A stretch of 64,000 nucleotides of DNA from the NCBI GenBank assembly GCA_004154925.1, contig QJNS01000287.1:29567-93566 (forward strand). The letters are read 5' to 3'. The position numbers and the translations under genes were made by a program. This document shows positions 1 to 10,559 of the stretch, in pieces. The stretch's first letter is position 1; the number at the start of each line of letters is the position of its first letter. The notes under the pieces were generated by a model. It saw only the letters and a list, made by a program, of their open reading frames with translations, was not told the DNA's origin and did not search any database. This DNA comes from Monosporascus cannonballus. Taxonomy: Eukaryota; Ascomycota; Sordariomycetes; Xylariales.

Positions 1-1014
1 TTCAGCCCAAAGAAGGTCATGCTCCACAACGAGGATCGCAACATGATCTTGCAAAACGAGTCGGACCCTAACAAGCTGTACCGCATGGATCTCGAGTACG
101 GAAAGGTGGTTGACGAGTGGAAGGTGCACGACGACATCCCCATCAACCACTTCGCTCCCGAGAATAAGTTCGCTCAGATGACGCATGAGCCTACTTTCCT
201 CGGTATCTCGCGGAATGCACTCTACCGGGTTGATCCTCGTTTGTCCGGTAACAAGCTCGTCGAATCCCAACTGAAGCAGTACGCATCAAAGAACGACTTC
301 TCTTCTGTATCCACCACTGAAAAGGGCTATATCGCGGTTGCCTCTAACAAGGGCGACGTTCGGCTCTTTGACCGTCTTGGAATCAACGCAAAAACACATA
401 TTCCGGCTCTTGGTGAACCCATAATTGGTCTCGACGTCTCTGCCGATGGTCGCTGGGTCCTAGCCACCTGTCGGACGTATCTGCTTCTGATCGACGCCCT
501 GCAGAAGTCTGGCAAGAATGAAGGCAAACTCGGCTTCGAGAAGCCATTTGCTGCTGATGCCAAGCCACAGCCGCGTCGTCTTGCTCTCACACCTGAGCAC
601 GTCGCCCAATTCGCCTACGAGACAGGCAAGCCAGTCACCTTTACGCCCGCGCGTTTCAATACGAGCCAGTCGGGCGAGGAGACATCCATCATCACCGCGA
701 CGGGTCCGTACATCGTTGATTGGAGTTTGAAGAAGGTGTTGCGCGGAGCCAAGGCGCCGTATATCATCAAGCGGTACACGGAGGACGTCAAGGCGGATGA
801 CTTCAAGTTCGGGACAGACCAGAACGTCATTGTCGCTCTACCCAACGAGGTCAACATGGTCGGCAAGCAGGCTTTGAAGCGCCCCACCAGAGAAAGCATT
901 GCCGGCAACTTCCAACGTCTGAGCACACCTCGGCGCGGCTCTGGCCGCATTGGCACACGAGAGAGCGGGCGGTACAAGCTGGGCCGGGATGATGTCGTCA
1001 ACTCGCCCTTTTAA
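1..1014 (+). CDS. VID27: VID27 family protein, C-terminal part (5' end outside window)
   Basis: The frame is already open at base 1, so the gene is cut by the window edge and only its last 337 codons are seen, ending in TAA at 1012-1014. The protein shows the VID27 C-terminal beta-propeller-like region: an LYRMDLEYGKVVDEW segment, repeated short strand motifs (GYIAVASNKGDVRLFDR, GLDVSADGRWVLATC), then ITATGPYIVDWSLKKVLRG and a basic, Ser/Arg-rich tail. In yeast, Vid27 is a cytoplasmic protein linked to vacuolar import and degradation of gluconeogenic enzymes; its biochemistry is poorly known. No frame break is seen and no intron is needed in the visible part. The family call rests on the propeller motifs and is quite sure; the function is carried over from yeast. 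Confidence 0.9.
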   Translation, partial: FSPKKVMLHNEDRNMILQNESDPNKLYRMDLEYGKVVDEWKVHDDIPINHFAPENKFAQMTHEPTFLGISRNALYRVDPRLSGNKLVESQLKQYASKNDFSSVSTTEKGYIAVASNKGDVRLFDRLGINAKTHIPALGEPIIGLDVSADGRWVLATCRTYLLLIDALQKSGKNEGKLGFEKPFAADAKPQPRRLALTPEHVAQFAYETGKPVTFTPARFNTSQSGEETSIITATGPYIVDWSLKKVLRGAKAPYIIKRYTEDVKADDFKFGTDQNVIVALPNEVNMVGKQALKRPTRESIAGNFQRLSTPRRGSGRIGTRESGRYKLGRDDVVNSPF

Positions 1015-1389
1015 GTCAGGGCATAATAAGGGCGAGAATTTCTCTTGAATGTCTAGCTGAGAGTCGGCTCTGTTGGCTGAATGACGTCTATCCGACTTAC
1101 GATGTCAACGCCCGGGAGCTTTGTGATGGAGTTACAGATCGTTTTCAACCGCAACACGTACAAGTGGAGTTCAATGCAGGGCGAAGGAACTGGCACGGGG
1201 TTTCTGGGCTCTAGTTAGCGGCAGTTTTCTTTCGGGAACGATATCCTACTTGGTGTAGTGTGCGTCGTCCGTTGGCGGATGATCCCCCTCGTGTTAGCTT
1301 AGGTAGGTAGTAGCATATGTTCTTTATGGATAACTTCGAATGGTCTTCTTGCCAGTCCCCTAGTACTGAGGTCATTGACCAACCCGTTA

Positions 1390-1604
1390 CGGTATATTAG
1401 GGTTTGCAATGGGTACCCATCACTACCCACGGATGATATTTTCAATCATAAATAAATAATAAACATCTGTAAACAATACAGAATTACTTGTATAATAAAT
1501 CTTTCTAGGAAACCCTACGTATTAAGCTTTTATGACGTGTGAATTTACGTCGTGGTTAGTGATGGGTACCCATTTGGGTACCCATTGCAAACCCTACGGT
1601 ATAT
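1390..1604. mobile_element. hAT-type MITE, 199 bp, with 8-bp target site duplication
   Basis: The element runs 1398-1596. Its ends are perfect inverted repeats over at least 21 bp, starting TAGGGTTTGCAATGG, and the similarity continues inward to about 35 bp. Both sides are flanked by the same 8-bp direct repeat CGGTATAT (1390-1397 and 1597-1604). The interior is AT-rich and non-coding. An 8-bp duplication and a TIR start fitting YARNG are typical of hAT transposons, so this is a non-autonomous hAT derivative. The right TIR contains an extra 12-bp copy of the ATGGGTACCC part. It lies about 380 bp downstream of the VID27 stop. Confidence 0.85.
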
Positions 1605-2879
1605 ATGGAGCAGTAGCCCATTTTTTCTATGAATATTGATATGTGAGTATGTAATACTGTCTAGAACTATCGTAATAGCAAGTGCTAGGGCTCCATCTCG
1701 CCTTTAGCTTTTGTTATGTAATAAGCAGCTTTATCTCATCAGATCCAGCTCCAACCCCTATTATACTGCAACTGCAAAGGGCAGACGCTTTCCTCCACCT
1801 GCCTAGGTCGATTACTCCTTTAACCCGATCGCACATTGAGCTCCGTCACCTAGTTACGGTGCACGTATTACCCTTAGCTAGCATTTATAGCACACGTCTC
1901 GAGTTTAAAACCTAAGAGCCCGATGCCCAGACCTAACGGACTCACCATAAGATGAAGGGAGCCGCCGTTGACGAGTAGTTACACCACTATGCACCCGCAG
2001 CGCCTCGCTCCCAACGCCCCCCGGACATAGGGGTGGCGCTGAAATCCAAGCTAGTAAAAGCAGGTCTTCGAAAGGACTAGGTAGTAACCTCTAGGCTATC
2101 TGCCCGAAATTCACTTTTCCAAGCGTCGGGGTCGTGGATAGTTATCTGAAAGGGTTGTGGTAGGATGTAAAGTAGCGATGTTTCCTACCTATGTATCCAT
2201 GGTGCCGCGATACCGGACCCGGGGACCCAGAGAAGGCCAAAACAAGTACCCTATGTATACTAATATAGAAACTCCTTAACATGACATCTTATTACACCCG
2301 CCCCTTGCTTAGGTCTGGAGGTAATGTAGATACCGCTTTAAGTTCCGGTAGCCCGTTTAAGAGGGCTTTACGTATCAAATAGGTGTCTTCGACCCCAAAT
2401 AGTTGGAAAAGGGGCTAAGCATTAAGCTTTATTCGCACATGGAGCTATAGGATTTGAACCAAGTGCCAGTGAGCTCGCCTTGCAGTTCCAGTTATATAAC
2501 CGTCGGGGGACGATCTGGCCAACGACTGGCAAGCCCAAGGCCAGAACAAGAGCTTCTCATTTCTTCGATCATAAGCACTCTCACACGTCAATCTTTACAT
2601 TCATTCAACTATCGGATAAGTACCGCCGGCCTCCTTCGCATGGGTTGGTATGAACAAAATATCGGATTGGTTATTGATGACTATCTCATGCGCCCCTTGT
2701 ATCGACGGCCTTCCTCTCTGCCGAGCCCTTCTCTCGGAGACCAGCCGATATGAATCACTCACCATCCATCCAGGACGCCGGGATGCCTCCTTAACGAATA
2801 AGTAAAGTTGGCGGTTGGTCAGGGACCAGTTTCGTCATGATACTCAGAGTACCACTACCATAAGGGACGAACTAGGACC
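1605..2879. other. Intergenic, nothing recognised
   Basis: Only short open frames are present, the longest about 100 codons (2454-2753), and none has a motif I recognise. Stop codons are scattered in all frames. Confidence 0.5.
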
Positions 2880-3270
2880 CCTACATCATTCGGATGAATC
2901 TCGTATCCTGCACATTACGTGGCCACCTACCAGTGCATATCGGTTATGCAGCCAAACTCCTGACTTCCCGCACAGCCGGCCGTCATGCGGAGTTCGCCCG
3001 TTCAGATGTCCCCCGTTTCCTTGTGGGACATTACCGAGGCTCCCTGTCGGACAGGCTCGCCTGGGGTATTGTGTCCCCCACATGCGATTGGGATCATCAT
3101 CCAGATCGGCGACATGCCGGCGCCCCTCACGTAATACGCCATCTCTAGGGACGCGATCATTTACGTCGTCCCTCGGATCCTGTCTGGCGAGTTTGTCTCT
3201 TGTGTCCTGCTATTTCTCAAATGCCGTCCCAATCTGTTTGGCCATGCCGTACTCGAGGGCGCCAAGGAAA
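2880..3270 (+). pseudogene. Possible remnant of an MFS sugar transporter
   Basis: Three motifs appear in the order and spacing of the N-terminal half of fungal sugar transporters, in shifting frames and interrupted by stops. Around 3045-3065 there is GSLSDRL, like the GAPLADRLGRR loop after helix 2. From 3084 there is AIGIIIQIGD (helix 3) followed, past a TAA, by YVVPRILSG, like the VGRxxSG motif of helix 4. From about 3220 there is AVPICLA, like VPIYQSE. No intact ORF covers this. The evidence is by eye and the sequence is very degenerate; the stretch to 4872 may hold more of the same relic, but I cannot name it. Confidence 0.4.
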
Positions 3271-4872
3271 CCGAGAGCAGAGGAGCTGGAGGTGATCTAA
3301 GAAGTGGACGGAATTCGTACGCTCGGAGTCAACGTGCCTGAGATAACGTGGCGTGTTTCGGGGAGTTCAAGGAACTCGGCGCAGTCGGCCGAGCTCGACG
3401 CGACAGGGGATTCGGAAGCCTATCACCGTGGAAGAGTCCGAGCGGGCCGAGAACTCGGGAGTAGCTACGGACGTCGAATTAACGGACCGGCTCATGGTAA
3501 GACACGGGCCCGCATCGACCGACGAATCGAAACGTAAAAGAAGAGCTCAAGACGACCAAGGAGCTAGACCAGACCGTCACAGCGGACTACTCGCTTATCA
3601 TATCGCCAAAGGACTATTAACGGTGAAGCTATCACTACCCTCACTCTTAAAAGCGACGGGGCGGTTCTCGCCGCCTCGACGCCGCCGATGCAGGGCAAGA
3701 ACCCATACACTCCTCAACGACGTATGCGCAGAGCAGCTGGGTGCCTCCCGCTTGGGCGGGCTCTTGCAATCGGTCCCGACCGGCGTCCTAGGGCTCGTCC
3801 TCAGACCAGAAGGCCTGCGCACGGCGGTGATGGCAGGTACCACGGGCCGTCTGTGCCGGGGGTGCGGTTGCCGGGAACTCTTTCCCACCCAGCCGAGCCC
3901 CCCTGGGCTCTGAACGTGCTCGGCTGGGTCTCAAAGGCAACCACCAAATCGGAGCGCTGGCGAGGCCGAATCCGCAGTTGTGACGCCTGCTGGAAGTTCG
4001 AGGTCGGGCTGCGAGTCCGGGCGAGGGAGGATCGGGCGCGCGGCTGACGGCTCGCTACTGGACCAGCCGGCCGGGCGGATCATTGGGAGGGGTTGACACT
4101 GCGTTCGACACTGCGTACGTATGGGGCCCATTCGACGACTGTTTACGTACAATACCAGGACGGTCCCAATCACTCCAGGTGCGAAAACTAACTTCGCCGA
4201 AGTCTTCATAGCTGATAAACGTCCCCACAGAGAAGGCTTCAATGAAGCCTCGCCCTTGCCGACGGCAGCGTCGGGGCCCAGCCCAGCCAGCCCCCCTTAG
4301 CAAAGTGACAAGCACCAAGCCCGACGCAACCCATGCTTGTCCTTCGCCCGTGGTTCCTATCTACCGATGCTCCGCTTGGAGGTGCCATGCGGCCAGCTCG
4401 ATTCGATTCGTCCTACTCCTTGGTGTTATGTTCTGTCATCTATATGGCACTTAAGGTCCGGCCTTCCTCCCATCTCTTGGCGATTGATTGAGTAGGTACG
4501 GAGTGTCCACGTATTTACGTCTCGATAGCCAAAGGAGCGAGCAAACAAATCCAAAAGGCCAAAGGAGATATCTTCAGCGGCAAGTTGTAGTCTCGGTTCT
4601 AATGCCAAGTATTGTCACATTGGCGCTAAACGTCTAAGCTATATGAAAACACCAGGACTCCCTAGCCGATGTTCGCCCATCTCGCACTCGATTATTGTGT
4701 TGAGACACAGGCCTCTTATCCTAAGATGCACGCGTTCGATGTTCTAAGATCGTACATAAATCATTCAGTCAATAATATGGGATGCCGACAGCAGCGGTTC
4801 GAAGTCTATTTCCCCCATCGCCCGGTCACCCAGTCATTACATGCAAAATGCGAAAGAGCCGCCGGACCCTTC
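3271..4872. other. Intergenic, GC-rich, nothing firmly recognised
   Basis: Several overlapping open frames of 60-186 codons exist on both strands (for example 3353-3913 +), but none has family motifs. It may be the continuation of the degenerate transporter remnant upstream. It ends at the 3' side of TPS1. Confidence 0.4.
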
Positions 4873-6494
4873 CTACGCGGACGATTCGCCCACACCGGCG
4901 GCCGCCTTTACCTTGTCGACCGCCTTGTCCACTGTATCGGAGACACCACCAAGGACGCCGCTCTTGGCCTCTTCCGCGCCGTTGATCTTGAGCAACTCCT
5001 TCACGAAGGTTTGGCCCCACCATGCCGACGTGTACTTGAAAACGTACTTTTCGAGTTTGCGGTAATTGGCCTCACGCATCTCTGGGGACATGGTCACAGC
5101 GTCGTGGATCGCGTTTGCCACCTCCTCGGTGTTCCAAGGGTTCACAATCAGACTGGATGTCAGCGATTGGGCGGCGCCAGTAAACTCGGAGAGGATCATG
5201 ACACCATGGCGGTCGCGCTGGGTCGCGATGTATTCGTATGATACGAGGTTCATGCCGTCCCGCGTCGAGGTTACGAGGCAGATATCGGAGACGGCGTAGA
5301 GGGCGGTAAGCTCGTCTGAGTCGACACTCTGGTGCAGGAAGTGAATCGGCATGAACTCGACCGTGCCGAATCTGCCGTTGATCCTCCCAACGAGTTCGTT
5401 CACGACAGCGCGTAGGTTCTGGTACTCCTCCACGTCACCTCGAGAAGGCACAGCGACCTGGACTAGAACGATCTTGCCTCTCCATTCGGGATGCTCCGTC
5501 AGGAAAACCTCGAGCGCGTGGAGCTTCTGCGGCACGCCCTTGATGTAATCTAGCCGGTCGACACCAACGATGAGCTTGACGTTGTCGAATTTGCGCTTGA
5601 GAGCGGCAATGCGCTCTTGTACCTTCGGCTTCTTCAACCCCTCGGTGAACTTTTCCGGGTCGATGCCGATGGGAAAGGCTCCGACCGTGACAAATCTGCC
5701 TTGGAAATCTACGCCATTGGGCGTGGTGTTGGTTTCGAGTATGCGCGAGCAGGAACTTAGGAAGTGGCGAGCATAGTCGTAGGTGTGGAAGCCGATCAGA
5801 TCGCAATGAAGGAGACCCCGAAGGAGCTCTTCGCGGACTGGCAGAATTCGGTAGATCTCGCTGCTGGGGAAGGGTGTATGGAGGAAGAAGCCAATCTTGA
5901 TGTCCTTCTTGTCCCGCAGCATATTCCGCAGCATCTCGGGCAGGAGCATTAGATGGTAGTCGTGAACCCATATCAAATCTCCGTCCTGGATGTCCTTGGC
6001 AACTGCTTGCGCAAATATCATGTTGACTTGGGTATACGCCTCCCAAGCGTTCTCGTCGAAGGTAATCTCGCCGGGATGGTAATGGAACAACGGCCACAAA
6101 ATAGAGTCTGCACGTGGGAAGGGAATAAAGGCGTCAATAAAAAGGATCACGCATAAACATCCTTCGGAGGGGTCTACTAACTGGAGAATCCGTTGTAGTG
6201 TCGATCGGCCAGCTCGTCGTCAATGAAGACGGGGTGGGCGCTGTGTTTCTCCTTAAGGTCCTTCTTGACCCGAGCGACGTCTTCTTCGGGGAGCTCGCGT
6301 CCAGGCCACCCATACCACTGGAAATCGGTGGTCTTGCTCAGGCCACTCAGGCCGGTGACCAGACCTCCGGAAGAGACGCTGTACGCGTATTTGCCGTCGT
6401 CCTGAGATTTTATGGTGATCGGCAGACGGTTAGAGATGAGCACAAGTCGTCGGTCACCGGTGGAGGACGGTTCGGTTTCTTCTGTAGGGGTCAT
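4873..6494 (-). CDS. TPS1: Trehalose-6-phosphate synthase (UDP-glucose-dependent), GT20
   Basis: Cytosolic enzyme that joins UDP-glucose and glucose-6-phosphate into trehalose-6-phosphate, the first step of trehalose synthesis. Two exons, 6494-6182 and 6107-4873, joined across a 74-bp intron (GTTAGT...GCAG); the splice restores the family motif NGFSNSILWPLFHY. The product is 515 aa, the normal length of a stand-alone fungal Tps1 without a phosphatase domain. Visible substrate residues include LISNRLPI near the N-terminus, the GWPG loop, WVHDYHLMLLP, GFFLHTPFP, VGVDRLDYIKG and DGMNLVSYEY. The Ala/Lys-rich C-terminal tail is typical. The start is the first ATG in frame and matches the usual N-terminus. 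Fungal TPS1 is commonly stress-induced. Confidence 0.97.
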
Positions 6495-7200
6495 CGTGAG
6501 ATTATGATGGTGCAGTACGCCGGAGAGGCCGATGGTGAGTAACTTGTGCCAGCTCTGAAGGCAATAAAGGACGAAAAGGATTGATGTTCTTGTTGAGTTC
6601 TTGGTTTGTATGATTGGCCTTGGAATGGCAAATGTATTAAACTACCTGTATACAGACTCTTAGGTAGGGACGGGTGTTTTGTTTTCTCGGGTGAAACAAT
6701 TGGAGTGTAGCGATGGGAAGAAAAAGTGTCGCTTGGTGTTGTAGGCGTGCGTACGTATGTAATGCGTAAAGTGCGTAGGTAGGTAGGCATGAAGTGGGGG
6801 TGGGGCACATGCTAAACAAGGAAAAGGTCAGGTACCTGTCAGCGAGGTCCAACTTAATCTCTAGTCGCCCCTCCTGGCTGATAACCAATCCCTACAGTAT
6901 AAAGTACATACCAACTATATGTATTTGCAATCCTCCAGGCCGGATTGGGATTGTACAGGTGCCAACAATTCTCTTTATTTGGGAGATATGGGACTTGGAT
7001 TTGCAGGTACTAGAGTAAGTACGAAAGAAAATTTCTTTCAGATTGGATGGTCTTTGGCAGCTAGGCACGCCCTCGGAATCATCTAGGAGCTCCTCATCCG
7101 ACATCACTGTATCTTCTAGGTAGGTATTGACCTTTTCTCGTCGAGAGCAACGACGTCATGCAACGGCAAAGCACAAGCTTGAAGGGAAGGGGCATCAGAT
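6495..7200 (-). promoter_or_regulatory. TPS1 upstream region with possible stress elements
   Basis: Region upstream of TPS1, read on the minus strand. It holds STRE-like pentamers CCCCT at 6868-6872 and AGGGG at 7188-7192. Such 5-mers occur by chance often, so this is only a hint that agrees with the known stress response of TPS1. Confidence 0.2.
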
Positions 7201-10200
7201 CTTCAGGCGTCAGCAAAGAGCCACCACAGCCACCAAACGTGCTAAACAACTGAAAAGCCAATGAGAGCCGGTGGGAAGCGGTGGGGTTCTGTCGCAATTG
7301 CGGGGAGCCACACCTCACCTAGAGCATGTGAATGTTGTGGCTTGCTAGCGTTGATCGTTACTTACCGAGTAGCAACGATATTGCACGGTACCTCTTATCA
7401 CGCCGTTAGTTTCGACGGCCACCCCGGAATGACGCCAGAACCTGATAACCTGCATCGATCCGAATCGGTTTGCCACACATTTGGGTGATTTGCCATCAAA
7501 CAATCGGCCAGGACAGTCAATAGGAAAACCTACAGTGCACCTGCAATATCCAATGAGCCCAACTCGGTCGTTGTGGGGCCCAGTCCCCAGATGCATAGAA
7601 ACATGCGGAACACAACATCTAGATGCATTTCGATATGGAATCACATTTATCCACTTCGATTCCGGAGGTCTAGTCCAACAAACAGCCTTGGCTTTGAGTG
7701 AGAGGGGCAGGCAATCGGCGATTTCCAAAGTTGGGTTGCCTTCGACACAAAGTTTGGCCGTCGTACTATCCAGGGTAGATTTGGGATACCAAGGCCATTC
7801 CCGTGTGCTTTGAGTTGTCATCAATTTTCATCACAACTCCTGGAGATCCTCAGCACGGTCAATTTCCCCCCCAGTCTAAATTAACTGCAGTATGCTCCAC
7901 AACGCAGGAACATCCGCAAAAGCAAATGCCGTTCATCTTCATGGCTTCATGTTCGCAAAATCGGCGCGAGGATTACACGGACGGCCAGCTGCCCGATGTA
8001 CGGCTTAACCAACATGGTACGTTCCATGGATATCTAGAAGGTGAGAGAAGGTTGATGATCTTCTGCAGGTACAAAGTTACTTCATCCTTATCGGCCGGAG
8101 TTGGGGCAAGGTGCAGATTGCGCACCAATCATCTTCCAGAGGCATTCCCAATTAAGTCATCCGGCGCAATCACCACTTCCGGCCGGACCAAATGTTCCTT
8201 TTCAAGCCCTGCCAGAGTCTTTACCCCCACTGAGGAACCTGGACATAGGCCCATGCCACTGTTCTTGAACAACAAGAGTACACCTACCTGACGTATTACA
8301 TTCAAGCACACTGCTGTCCGTGATTCTTGATGATTCCAGTCCACCAATAGACCAATTTGCTGACGCACCAAGTGAAAACTTGGTCATTGCCGCAGAATTC
8401 GTAACGTCCTCACAGGATTCGCGTTTCCAGTTAACCTGTCGGGGGCAATGGCGGGGAATTGGGCGAAGATGAAGCTACCTTTCAAGTAGTGTGATTTATC
8501 TCCGGATTACTAACTGCTGTGTCACAGGTTCGTAATGACAACTTGGAAACTCTAGAATATCTACTTTTTGATTATCCTGCGTGCTTGTAGCCAGCCTATC
8601 CTATGAAGGGCGACAAGATGTCAATACAACAATTTTGTCAAGCTAGGGTGAAAGCTTCTGCTGGTCACCTTGAATTGGGCCAATAGGAGAGAATGAGACC
8701 CGTTCCCACTCGCTTTTTAGGGCAACGTTCCAGTTAGCTGTTACTGGGAATTGTTGTTAGTGATGCCTTGAGCGGCCATTAGTAGAATATCGGACAGTAT
8801 GCAATCGGCTACATGGACTCAGTAGCACTCCCTGTCACCATGGCTGACGGGAGGACGGGAAATGCGAATATGGTAAACACACGCCACAGCGCAACCAGCC
8901 GAATCCGAGGCACCGATCAGATTCCCCTACACCGGTGATGTAAACAACATCGGACGACAGTCCTCGCGGAGTGGCCGCCGGTCCCCCAAATGCCGTTCCG
9001 CTGTAAGCTAAAATGGGCCCCGCTTTTTGGCGATAAGGGGGTTCGGGGCGGCGTGCTCAAGGCCATTCCCGTTTGCTCCTATTCATACGATGGCCACGAT
9101 GTAGGAATCTCTAGGCCGTGGGTCTTTATCTTGTTCAATAGCCTCAAGTACATATATTGTGAAGGGACTGAATCCGCGGCCAACGGTGCTCCTTTTAACC
9201 ACGATGCTTTATGCGTAAAGTTTAGGGAACCGCGTGTAACGGGGAGTGCGTTAGTGCCGGTCGCAGACACACAGCCGGACCACAGCATAAAAGCCTTAAA
9301 GGATGGACCTTTCGTCATCCTTACTTAAGTGGAGATGAGAGAGGAAGTGTAGTGTGCCTCCCTATATGAATCCTGATTTATCGGTCAGTAGCTGGTTAAG
9401 GCTGGCATTCACATACCGAAAGCTGATTTGACAGACTTAGGGGACGCGAGGTGAATATTGCGATGATTACGTCTGACCGAAAACTCGGCGGGGCTATTCA
9501 GAAAGGCTGTCCTGGCCATACCATCGTACGCCGCTCAGTATTGATAGGGTCGAAATGCGAGACAAAACGAGAAATTGTTACGGGCTAACAAAACTACGCT
9601 GGTCCGAGTCGCCGAACCGAACTGAGTCGCTTCTCCCAACTGAGAGGCAGCCTGAAGGGAATGCACCAACGTGTCTGGCCGCATACTTCCAAGCAACCTC
9701 AACAATAATATAGAGACAATGTGGAAAGAGCCCACCTGAGTTGCGTTTTTGTATGGCTGTCAATTAATTTGTCACTGATGTGATCCTGCGGTGCGGTTTG
9801 AGAGGGAACCGTTCAACAAGTCGGTGTTGCGGTCTGTACAACTCTTGGCTATCACTCGGCCGTTTTTCATGCTGCCTCCAGAGCATAAATGAATGGAGTT
9901 AACCATCAACTCAGTCTTACTAGCCCCGGTGGAACCGCCGGATTTTCCGACTCTACATTGAGCCGACTCAGGTCGCTGGACACAGATTGTCCATAAGCCG
10001 CGTCGTCTCCTGGATAAGGAAGTGCAGCTATTACTACCCTGTACTTCGGTGGACAAATCAGCGAATACTAGATCGCGGCAAAGCTCGGCATCACGCCCTC
10101 AGCATCAAGAAGCGAGCGGGTTATGTGTGGAGAGAACCTCCCCTACCCGCCCAGGATGGACCGACCAGGTTATCAGCTCCCTCACCGCAACTTGAAAGTA

Positions 10201-10550
10201 GATCGCCGCCTTCAAAGGATCTGCTAAGCAATACGGATTCTGTGGCTTCAGATGGGCATATTCCCCAGGCTCGGTACCATACGCCATGCGACTGTTCGAG
10301 GCGGTCCACGCCTGTGCTCTGAGGAGTACGTCCCCTGGAAGAATACAAGCTGCGTGTTTAGGCTGGTGAGGCAAGATGATTATGTACCAAACCTGCGGCC
10401 TCTTCAACGATTGTTAGAGCATGAGGACTGCAGCGTCCGCTCACTCGTCACCTGAAGTATCATCAAAAAAGCGGAGCTCACAGGTAGATCCCCTTTTTTA
10501 TCCTTCCCGTGTTCGGGTGTGTATCGGCTCGCTATGCTTTGAGCCAGTCC
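7201..10550. other. Long stretch without a recognised gene
   Basis: No family could be named. The best open frame is 7345-7821 on the minus strand, 158 codons from an ATG and rich in cysteine, with no motif I know. Another of about 162 codons lies at 7803-8291 (+). A fragment NAVHLHG at about 7924-7944 (+) looks like a copper-oxidase motif but has no supporting context. Given the decayed HET gene just downstream, this may be gene-decay territory. Confidence 0.35.
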
Positions 10551-10559
10551 ATGAGCCTC

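Noticed and set aside
2440..2500. GGATTTGAACC, like an inverted tRNA T-arm
   Set aside because: No matching stem pairs, anticodon arm or acceptor could be drawn; not a tRNA.
4873..6150. TPS1 starting at the ATG-like codon of the long second-exon frame
   Set aside because: It would lose the N-terminal substrate motifs; the splice at 6182/6107 restores the family sequence exactly.
7345..7821. 158-codon Cys-rich minus-strand ORF
   Set aside because: No signal peptide, no recognised family, and surrounded by non-coding DNA; kept only as a remark in the region entry.
7924..7960. NAVHLHG, like the HPIHLHG copper site of laccases
   Set aside because: Only one of four copper motifs, no following Cys-His motif, and stops soon after; likely chance.
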